DNA from: Yamadazyma tenuis
Lineage: Eukaryota; Ascomycota; Pichiomycetes; Serinales; Debaryomycetaceae
Assembly (NCBI RefSeq): GCF_029203305.1
Contig: NC_089465.1
Coordinates: forward strand, 1,079,592-1,143,591
Direction of reading: 5' to 3'
DNA length: 64,000 nucleotides
The notes beneath the pieces are model-generated. The model ran no database searches and was not told the DNA's origin. It worked only from the letters and a program-made list of their open reading frames with translations. Every line of letters starts with the position of its first letter. Positions within the stretch are counted from its first letter, which is position 1. The position numbers were made by a program, and so were the translations under genes. Below are positions 56,131-64,000 of this stretch, piece after piece.

Positions 56131-58159
56131 TTATAAATAGGGTACGAAATCCAAGTTTTTCTTATCTCCTCTCCAGCCAGCCTGAATCTGTCTATACGAG
56201 TTTTCCACAGTTGTGGCTCCAAAACTAATCATGGATTTAAAATACAATTGGATCCGTAGTCTATCAACCTTGTCGACACAGCACAAGCCACATTTCAACA
56301 AGGATGAATGGAGCATGAGCAATCTTCTATCGTGAAGAATGGGGTTCGCCTTGATGACAGCATCGAAATCAAAAGTGTCCAGGTTACTGAAATCAATACC
56401 ATGGTAAAAGTGGCACATGTCCAATATTTTGTGAACCACGTCCTGGACCAATAGACTCTCAACCGGCAAATTAAAATACATAGGATCTGTTAACACAGTC
56501 AAGTATAGCCCCCTTAGGTGGATTTTATCACTAATATCAAACCAAGAGAACACAATGTCGTCTTTATATCCATAAGTTTCATAAGGAAGAAAGTTTATCC
56601 CATTTGTCTTGGGATGGTATGGACTTGTAGGCTCAATGAGCCCATTTTGAGAAGTGACACTGAGTTTCAATGCTTGTTCAGCCAAAGAAGCAATTTCCAA
56701 CAAGTCATCTGAATCTGCTATTTTGAATGCACTGTTTTTGATCTTGAGGGACAACTTCAAGAATCGAATAAATAGAAAAACAGTTGCAGAAGACTGGCCT
56801 AGAAAAACGTTATACCCGCTGGGTAATACAAGACCCAATTGTATGGCCAAGTTCCAATCATCTTTGTATAGAATTGGTAACAATATATCCTCTAAGAGCT
56901 CTTCCGTTTTGATAGAGCCACCTACAGGGTTTGTCATGGAGGCAATGATTTCGAATGATGCAAACCAAGTGGTAGCTATCAAGATAACTGGTGAGGATAC
57001 CTTGCGAATGGACAAGTATTGTTTGAAAAGATTGTTAGCGCCCCGCAAATGGTCTCTCCAGGAGCCATTAGTGGCTGCAGCTGTTTGGGTAACAAACAAT
57101 AAACTCGTTAAGATCAAGGGTTCAATGTAGTGTATCACATCATTGTTCTTGTCCATATGGTCAAAGGCGTCTTTTAACCCCTTCAAACTCAAGCTCACAT
57201 AAAACCTCCGATAGTACTCGTCTGTGGGACTCTTGGTAGCCTCGTACTCAAAAGCAGCGGTGATTGAAAAAATGGCATTAAGAAGAAATGGGTATCTTTG
57301 AGCCTGATGAATAATGACCTTTTTAAAGAAATTCTTCAGCCCACTCACGGGGGAGAGGGGCATCAACCAGAGCGAGTACTTCTCGTAGAACAACCTCAAG
57401 TAGTTCTTATATCCATCCACCATGTCGTAGGCTACAATCAAATTTTGGATGGAATGGTCATTAAATAGATCTTCTGAAATCGACTTGAGAGGCAGTTTGT
57501 CTTCAAACAACGGAGTCCTGTAGTCCACCAAGTTCTCAGGAATGTCATCCATTCGAACCTCGAGAAGATCTGTCAAGTCATGGGCAAATACCGATGCACT
57601 AGAGTATAAGGCGTGCTCATCATTACCAGTGGAATAACTTAGTATATCTCTACTTTTACTCACATCAGCTCCATTTTGGGAGTTGGGAGGTGATTGGGAT
57701 CTTATGGGGTTTGTTCCTGATGGAAAAGAAAGTGAACTATCCGCAAAGTTTGAAAATCCATATTGTCCATCCACTGGTGGTTTTATGGTTGTCGATGATG
57801 AGACGGCTTTCCCATTAGAAGTGGATACTACCAGCGGTACTGATACCACTCTATAGCTTTCGAGACCACTCGAATCTCCCTTTGTGGACTCGTCGGGTGC
57901 TGCAGTCAGACTCTGGAACGAACATTCTTTTTTGGCCTTTGAACAGTTTTGGCAGATGGGTCTGAATTCATCACACTGTAAACCATCAGTTAATACGGGT
58001 ATTCGACATGTCGAAAAGCAGTACACGTACCTTTATCTTCCTCCTCTTACACTCTTGACACCCAGCTCGGCTGTACTTCCGCTTTTTGATGGCCCTTTGC
58101 TGTTTTGGTTCAGTCATGTATTCTCTCACCTGAATCAATTTTCTCAAAATGTCGAGCAT
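56131..58159 (-). CDS. Zn2Cys6 transcription factor, one intron
   Basis: A fungal zinc-cluster factor in two exons. Exon 1 (58159-58031) codes MLDILRKLIQ...RKYSRAGCQECKRRKIK; exon 2 (57975-56131) continues CDEFRPICQNCSKAKKEC. Joined, the six cysteines have the spacing C-x2-C-x6-C-x5-C-x2-C-x6-C of the DNA-binding cluster. The 55-bp intron (57976-58030) has GTACGT at its 5' end, TTAAC as branch site and TTTACAG at its 3' end. The protein has about 657 residues; an alternative ATG at 58117 would give 643. The rest (about 190-640) is the helical fungal regulatory domain. The KKRKYSR lead-in resembles Lys14-type factors. Its target is unknown; the convergent oxygenase or MEL1 are candidates. Confidence 0.85.
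57976..58030 (-). other. Spliceosomal intron, 55 bp
   Basis: On the minus strand it begins GTACGTGTAC and ends GATGGTTTACAG with a TATTAAC branch-like site about 10 bases before the end. It keeps the frame and restores an intact zinc cluster, so it is well supported despite being unusually short. Confidence 0.85.
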
Positions 58160-58419
58160 AGGCTTGATCTGCGATAAGCAGCGGAAGGAAAGAGAGTATC
58201 ATTTTTACAGAGAGTACCAGCAAGGAAATCTGACTTTCAAGCTTTATTTGCATACTTAGCAGCATCAGCCTCAACCTGCCTGGCGAAGTCAATAGGCGGT
58301 AGCGCAACCTAAAACCCGGTCGTGTCCTTTTGCAACCGTCCCGATGAACTGAAATATGCGCACGTCGCGCAACCGAAATAAAGGCTGAGACGAGCTGGAA
58401 TATTGAACACTCATACCAG

Positions 58420-59745
58420 ATGGAGAACTTCGATAAGGGGAGCCATCTCAAAAAGCTCATCAACAAAATCAATGGCCAACCAGAGTCATACGGTCGCAAG
58501 GCTCAGTACATTTTTGGGAAGACTTTGGGAGCTGGATCTTTTGGAATTGTTAGATACGCCCGCAATCTTGACACTGGTGAAGAAGTAGCAGTTAAAATTA
58601 TTTTAAAGAAAGCCTTGAAGGGACATGAAGACACAGTGCTTGCCGAGTTGGACTTATTACTGGAGTTGTCGCACCCCCACGTTGTGGGATTCAGAGACTG
58701 GTTTGAGTCTAAAGATAAGTTTTATATTGTTACACAATTGGCAACCGGGGGAGAAATGTTTGATCGAATCATCAAAAAGGGGCGTTTCACCGAACACGAT
58801 GCCTCGTTAGTAATTGTGCAAGTCTTAGAGGCTCTTCAGTATTTGCACCACAAGAACATTGTCCATAGAGACTTGAAGCCTGAAAATATTTTGTATTTGA
58901 CCCCTGAGGACAACTCCAATATTGTATTGGCAGACTTTGGAATCGCCAAAAAACTTCAAAGTGCCGACGATAAGATTCATTCGTCGGCTGGTTCGTTTGG
59001 ATATGCTGCTCCCGAAGTGGTTATGGGTCTTGGACATGGTAAACCCTGTGATATCTGGTCTTTGGGAGTTATAACCTATACTGTGTTATGTGGCTACTCG
59101 CCATTCCGGTCGGAGAACGTCCACGACTTCGTAGAAGAGGTCAAAAACAACAATGGGGTCGTATTTCACGCAGATTACTGGAAGAGCGTTTCTAAAGATG
59201 CAAGAAGATTCATTATCAAAGCATTACAATTTAACCCTGACAACAGACCCACGGTCGATCAGCTCTTGAACGACCCATGGCTCATTGATGTCGCCAAGGA
59301 GCACAAGGAGATGGACTTGTTGCCACAAATCAAGGCTAAATTCGATGGTAAATCCAAGTTCAAGCAGGCTATTGAGTTGGTCATGTTGAACAACCGTGTC
59401 AGCAAATTGAAAGATATTCAAACGGAGGACGACGACGATCCAAACGAAATCAATATATTTGGGGACGAAGGCTCCTTGGTCTCTGAAGAAGCCATCAAAG
59501 ATGCCCAGAAGAACACTGCCCACCCATTAATCTCTTGGGGGAAATTCAAACAGGCACTACCAGACGCAGAAATGTCCAAATCTTCGTTATCGAAGCCCAT
59601 GACTGAAGATTCAAAGCTTAACTCGCCTGAGAGAAAGAAGGATTTGACCCAGGGAGCATTTGTGCAGTTAGTGCACGTAGCTCTGAAGAATAAGGATAGA
59701 GTTTCTCAGTTCACCGATGAAAACAGAAAGCGTGATGATCAGTGA
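58420..59745 (+). CDS. CMK1: Calcium/calmodulin-dependent protein kinase (Cmk family)
   Basis: A 441-residue Ser/Thr kinase of the CaMK group. The glycine loop GAGSFG (37-42), Lys59 (VAVK), HRDLKPEN (149-156), DFG (172-174) and AAPE are all present. The activation loop reads SSAGSFGYAAPE, with no CaMKK-type Thr, as in fungal Cmk kinases. After the kinase domain (about 30-293) comes an autoinhibitory/calmodulin-binding region (KFKQAIELVMLNNRVSKLKD, about 312-331). CMK1 versus CMK2 cannot be told apart here. It acts in the cytosol in Ca2+ and oxidative-stress signalling. The divergent promoter with the zinc-cluster factor is 260 bp. It is the last intact protein gene before the telomere. Confidence 0.9.
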   Translation: MENFDKGSHLKKLINKINGQPESYGRKAQYIFGKTLGAGSFGIVRYARNLDTGEEVAVKIILKKALKGHEDTVLAELDLLLELSHPHVVGFRDWFESKDKFYIVTQLATGGEMFDRIIKKGRFTEHDASLVIVQVLEALQYLHHKNIVHRDLKPENILYLTPEDNSNIVLADFGIAKKLQSADDKIHSSAGSFGYAAPEVVMGLGHGKPCDIWSLGVITYTVLCGYSPFRSENVHDFVEEVKNNNGVVFHADYWKSVSKDARRFIIKALQFNPDNRPTVDQLLNDPWLIDVAKEHKEMDLLPQIKAKFDGKSKFKQAIELVMLNNRVSKLKDIQTEDDDDPNEINIFGDEGSLVSEEAIKDAQKNTAHPLISWGKFKQALPDAEMSKSSLSKPMTEDSKLNSPERKKDLTQGAFVQLVHVALKNKDRVSQFTDENRKRDDQ

Positions 59746-59992
59746 CGATAAGTGATTACGTACTTCAATATATTACATCTACATGGGTCCCTGCCAACTC
59801 ATTCATACTGTCATGGCATGTGCCCCTTATTCACGTTCCGTGTATATTTGTGTTAATTGCGAAATGAATACTGGTTCCCAATTCGGGAATGCGTCCGGTT
59901 ATCATGTGCACCGAAAACAAGATATCTTCTTTGATGCAAATACCTAATATTTAAACCACAAAAGGACCTCTCTCTTCACTTTCACAACAAAA

Positions 59993-60894
59993 ATGAAGTA
60001 TCTTGTTACTGAACACTGGTGGTTTATTGGCTGCAGAGTAGTGAAGGACTTGTTGTCTCATAGCCACATTGTTCTTGCTTTAGCCAGGTTTGGTTCTGCT
60101 AGTAAAACACTACAAGGGTTTGGTTTTCAACCCGTGAAAGGAAATTTAGAGGACATTGACAGCTTGGTAAACTATGACAAACAATTCGATGGAGCTTTTC
60201 ATTTAGGTTTTGCTTCGAACATTGGAGATTAGGACGCCGCTATTTCACTTGACAGAGATATGATCAAGGCGATTGAAGAAGAGTACGTTGGTACAAACAA
60301 AGTACTCATCATCACTGGGGGTACTACTTTCGTTGCTAATTCTGGAAAAATTGAACATGAAGATGACGAATTGGTTATGACTAATATCACCCCCTAGTTA
60401 AAGAAAGAGCCATCAACAAGAATGTCGCCTTGACCTTTTTCGTGATGGGCGATAAAGTAGTCACCGTCATAAGAGCACCTTCTGTACATCGGTCTAAGGA
60501 AGTGAGCTTTACGCACTTATTTGCTGATATGTTCAAAAAAATGGATATACCTATTACTGCAGAGAAGGTCAGAACAAGTGGCCAGCGGCTCACAGGCGAT
60601 TGTGGCCCATTGAAAAGACTGGCTGACAAAGAGGGCATGGCTGGTGCTATATTTCACGGAGTTGGAGAAGGAAGAATCTGTTTCATGGAAGCTGCCGCTA
60701 TTGCAAAAAGAAAGGACCTTGAAGTTAAGCCCCTCACCAAAGAAGAAGTGTTTGAGGTAGCTGGCCCTTGGTTCGGGATGATCATTGTTGTTGATAATCA
60801 TGTCTCTAATAAGTTCACGATAGAAACTCTTGGCTGGAAACCCATCGGTCCTATTCTGATTATGCACATTACGAAGAATCATTGGAAGGGATAG
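59993..60894 (+). pseudogene. Broken SDR/epimerase-family reductase gene
   Basis: Three pieces of one reading line can be followed: 59993-60229, then TAG at 60230-60232, then in the same frame to a second TAG (60395-60397), where a shift to another frame allows reading on to the TAG ending at 60894. The whole would be about 300 codons, normal for NAD(P)-binding atypical SDRs. The motifs recognised are LEDIDSL, VLIITGGT, VIRAPSVH and the end LGWKPIGP. The N-terminal glycine motif TGxxGFIG is degraded to EHWWFIG. The upstream region still looks like a promoter (CT-rich, ACAACAAAAATG). It is a recent pseudogene about 1.5 kb from the telomere array. Confidence 0.8.
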
Positions 60895-61007
60895 TTTCGC
60901 AGGTTCTCGTGTTTGTTTTATATCAGCCACTTCCTGCAAGCTTGCAAGTATTTCTGGGCTTGTAGACGCAGATATCCTCTAAGCTAAGCTTGTTCGGAAA
61001 AAAAAAA

Positions 61008-61089
61008 TGAATGAGGCGAGATTCGAACTCGCGCGACTTTACGTCAACAGGACTTGAATCTGCCGCCTTAACCACTCGGCCACCCATCC
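61008..61089 (-). tRNA. tRNA-Leu (anticodon CAA)
   Basis: An 82-nt class II tRNA read on the minus strand: acceptor GGATGGG pairs with CTCATTC (two G-U pairs), then the D-arm (GCC...GGC), anticodon loop TTCAAGT, a long variable arm (TGAC...GTCG) and T-arm GCGAG-TTCGAAT-CTCGC. The loop gives anticodon CAA, reading UUG. Base 73 is A and base 37 is G, both leucine features, not serine. There is no intron, although this isoacceptor has one in S. cerevisiae. The closing pair of the anticodon stem (A31-C39) is a mismatch. Confidence 0.88.
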
Positions 61090-62360
61090 AATTTCTAACC
61101 AGAAAAATAGTCCCTATTTCTAAGTGGGAATATACACAAACTTTATTGTTGGAATGTACACCAATAATTTCATGAGCTTTGTGGAGTGTATGCTTGTGGA
61201 TCTCTCATTACTTCTATACTTAAAACCTCAGCCTAGAGTGCACAATTTCCTTTTGGTTTGAGCGAGTTTGAAGCTAGTTTATTTTACCTCTATACCTGCA
61301 AATACTGAGATAAGGACATTCATTTTCAGGCCACGATTCTACATACATAATTACCGATTTTCGTAACTTGGATTCTCTCTCCCAAAGTGGTACAAGAACA
61401 GCATTCAAAATATTAGACTACCTTGGTTTCGTCTTTCCACAACACCACCCTGATATCTTATTTTTCTCTTGGCTAGGTGCTAGAAGACTGGCTGGAGTCG
61501 CGTGTTTCTTTCACTCTAGACGAGTACGACAAAACATCGTACCTCTGGGCTTAGCATTTGACTAGCTCTTTGAACTTTGGGTCGAACAACACGTATTCAT
61601 GTTCTTCTCCATTTAGAAAAATATAGTTTGTGGCTGGCTTTTGGACATTGAGCGTCTCTAAAGTTTGATAAGATTAACCTGTATCCCCCGCCTTGATTGA
61701 AAGTTGCCCCGGCCGAAAGACGACTCGTGAAAAATTATGGTAGATCTTATTTTTCATCAAAGCGTGAGACGCAAAAGTAGCCTAATCGGAAAGTTTCATT
61801 AGAGTTTTAGGACGAACAGGACGCGCAGCTACGACGAATACAATCAAATTAAACTTTCTGATATTATTACCTCTTTGAGCACTTGGGGCTAGCTCAGCAG
61901 ATTCCCAAAGAGACTCATGGCAGCGTATACTGCCGTGAAGAGCCTCCTACAAAGAAATGTGTCAATAACAGATGATTTCCCACTTGAGTAGGGATATTGA
62001 TTGGACAGTTTCAGAGTTTGGATTATTTCTTGGCCAGCGTTAGGCTGCAAATCATCTTAATTCAGGATTGCAGTTAGCAGGTGTGATGACGTCTTGACGC
62101 AATTAACCATGCCTATTGCTCTAATTTCAAGAATGGTCCAGCCATCTGGTTACCCACTTACCCTCTGTGATTCACGCGAAAATCTGTGGCGTTTTGGGTT
62201 CTATTCCCAGGCTTTGTAGCACTTTAAATTTTAATTTACACTCAAAGTGAGAATAAGGTAAATCTCAATGTTGATAGAAGATCTAATTCCTTCTCTGGTT
62301 TAATACCCTTTAGACAACAGAATGTTACCAAATACGGAGGGAACGGTATGATGACTTTCA
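61090..62360. other. Subtelomeric gene-poor DNA
   Basis: Apart from the possible relic above, no gene, LTR or known subtelomeric family can be supported between the tRNA and the telomere array. A TGACGTC motif at 62087-62093 is isolated. Confidence 0.5.
61368..61680 (-). pseudogene. Possible protein-coding relic, unidentified
   Basis: On the minus strand one frame reads LETLNVQKPATNYIFLNGEE and on to EYVLFDPKFKELVKC, then a stop, then RYDVLSYSSRVKETRDSSQS, two more stops and DIRVVLWKDETKV. The steady codon character across several stops looks like an old gene remnant. I do not recognise the family. It could also be chance. Confidence 0.3.
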
Positions 62361-64000
62361 GGGTCAGAACTTCGGTGGGTGTATGGGTCAGAACTTCGGT
62401 GGGTGTATGGGTCAGAACTTCGGTGGGTGTATGGGTCAGAACTTCGGTGGGTGTATGGGTCAGAACTTCGGTGGGTGTATGGGTCAGAACTTCGGTGGGT
62501 GTATGGGTCAGAACTTCGGTGGGTGTATGGGTCAGAACTTCGGTGGGTGTATGGGTCAGAACTTCGGTGGGTGTATGGGTCAGAACTTCGGTGGGTGTAT
62601 GGGTCAGAACTTCGGTGGGTGTATGGGTCAGAACTTCGGTGGGTGTATGGGTCAGAACTTCGGTGGGTGTATGGGTCAGAACTTCGGTGGGTGTATGGGT
62701 CAGAACTTCGGTGGGTGTATGGGTCAGAACTTCGGTGGGTGTATGGGTCAGAACTTCGGTGGGTGTATGGGTCAGAACTTCGGTGGGTGTATGGGTCAGA
62801 ACTTCGGTGGGTGTATGGGTCAGAACTTCGGTGGGTGTATGGGTCAGAACTTCGGTGGGTGTATGGGTCAGAACTTCGGTGGGTGTATGGGTCAGAACTT
62901 CGGTGGGTGTATGGGTCAGAACTTCGGTGGGTGTATGGGTCAGAACTTCGGTGGGTGTATGGGTCAGAACTTCGGTGGGTGTATGGGTCAGAACTTCGGT
63001 GGGTGTATGGGTCAGAACTTCGGTGGGTGTATGGGTCAGAACTTCGGTGGGTGTATGGGTCAGAACTTGTGTATGGGTCAGAACTTCGGTGGGTGTATGG
63101 GTCAGAACTTCGGTGGGTGTATGGGTCAGAACTTCGGTGGGTGTATGGGTCAGAACTTCGGTGGGTGTATGGGTCAGAACTTCGGTGGGTGTATGGGTCA
63201 GAACTTCGGTGGGTGTATGGGTCAGAACTTCGGTGGGTGTATGGGTCAGAACTTCGGTGGGTGTATGGGTCAGAACTTCGGTGGGTGTATGGGTCAGAAC
63301 TTCGGTGGGTGTATGGGTCAGAACTTCGGTGGGTGTATGGGTCAGAACTTCGGTGGGTGTATGGGTCAGAACTTCGGTGGGTGTATGGGTCAGAACTTCG
63401 GTGGGTGTATGGGTCAGAACTTCGGTGGGTGTATGGGTCAGAACTTCGGTGGGTGTATGGGTCAGAACTTCGGTGGGTGTATGGGTCAGAACTTCGGTGG
63501 GTGTATGGGTCAGAACTTCGGTGGGTGTATGGGTCAGAACTTCGGTGGGTGTATGGGTCAGAACTTCGGTGGGTGTATGGGTCAGAACTTCGGTGGGTGT
63601 ATGGGTCAGAACTTCGGTGGGTGTATGGGTCAGAACTTCGGTGGGTGTATGGGTCAGAACTTCGGTGGGTGTATGGGTCAGAACTTCGGTGGGTGTATGG
63701 GTCAGAACTTCGGTGGGTGTATGGGTCAGAACTTCGGTGGGTGTATGGGTCAGAACTTCGGTGGGTGTATGGGTCAGAACTTCGGTGGGTGTATGGGTCA
63801 GAACTTCGGTGGGTGTATGGGTCAGAACTTCGGTGGGTGTATGGGTCAGAACTTCGGTGGGTGTATGGGTCAGAACTTCGGTGGGTGTATGGGTCAGAAC
63901 TTCGGTGGGTGTATGGGTCAGAACTTCGGTGGGTGTATGGGTCAGAACTTCGGTGGGTGTATGGGTCAGAACTTCGGTGGGTGTATGGGTCAACTTCGGA
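62361..64000 (+). repeat. Telomere array, 24-bp unit
   Basis: The unit has the core GGGTCAGAACTTCGGTGGG and closes with TGTAT. There are 29 perfect copies (62361-63056), one 18-bp copy lacking CGGTGG (63057-63074), 38 perfect copies (63075-63986) and a 14-base incomplete end. The G-rich strand runs 5' to 3' toward the window end, as a right telomere should. The reverse strand holds ACACCCA, similar to the yeast Rap1 site core. By eye the unit aligns with the 23-bp C. albicans telomere repeat in its AACTTC and GGTGTA parts. The long open frame through the array is an artefact. Confidence 0.95.

Noticed and set aside
62242..63993. 583-codon open frame across the terminal repeat (THTPTEVL repeated)
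   Set aside because: It is an artefact of a 24-bp telomere unit with no stop in one frame; no promoter, no ATG of note, no protein family.
1..64000. LTR retrotransposons, DNA transposons or CRISPR arrays
   Set aside because: No integrase, reverse transcriptase or transposase frames, no LTR pairs, and the only regular arrays are telomeric or short minisatellites.

Overview
The window is the right end of a yeast chromosome, finishing in its telomere. Genes are dense and almost intron-free, with fungal regulators (MIG1, NRG1, CTH2), CDR-type drug pumps and a long telomere unit of the Candida type. In the MIG1 zinc finger a CTG codon (1233-1235) sits where the family has serine (KKF-S-RSDEL), which points to the CTG-Ser clade (Candida/Debaryomyces relatives). 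CTG residues in the proteins described here should therefore be read as Ser. I cannot name the species.

Layout. 1-11 kb: glucose repressor MIG1, the giant GCN1, and the CCCH mRNA-decay factor CTH2. 12-16 kb: RecQ helicase SGS1. 17-20.6 kb: NRG1 followed by an unusual 2.9-kb gene-free convergent gap. 20.6-22.3 kb: an F-box protein. 23.2-27.4 kb: a compact sugar-alcohol module of a zinc polyol dehydrogenase, an RpiB-type sugar-phosphate isomerase and a DAK-family kinase, best read as a tetritol (erythritol/threitol) route to erythrose 4-phosphate. 27.7-36 kb: housekeeping genes COX7, PSH1-like RING E3, a mitochondrial PPR-like protein, PEX8 and KRI1.

35.9-49.7 kb is a tandem duplication. The Mg transporter ALR1 and a CDR pump are followed by a decayed ALR1 5' relic, HEM13 and a second CDR pump. 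The two pumps are nearly identical over about 3.9 kb but differ at both ends, as expected from gene conversion. The ALR1 relic contains about two telomere-like repeats. HEM13 is flanked in the second unit by a 12-bp near-repeat, of which a single copy remains at the matching place in the first unit.

50.8-60 kb: a 7-TM membrane protein, secreted alpha-galactosidase MEL1, a 2-oxoglutarate oxygenase convergent with a zinc-cluster factor whose zinc finger is split by a 55-bp intron, and a CaM-kinase. 60-62.4 kb is gene-poor: a broken SDR-type reductase gene, a tRNA-Leu(CAA) and a possible coding relic. 62,361-64,000 is the telomere: 67 copies of a 24-bp unit plus one 18-bp variant, G-rich strand toward the end.

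Coordinates are of the + strand. Starts were moved to the first in-frame ATG wherever a longer open frame began with a non-ATG codon.
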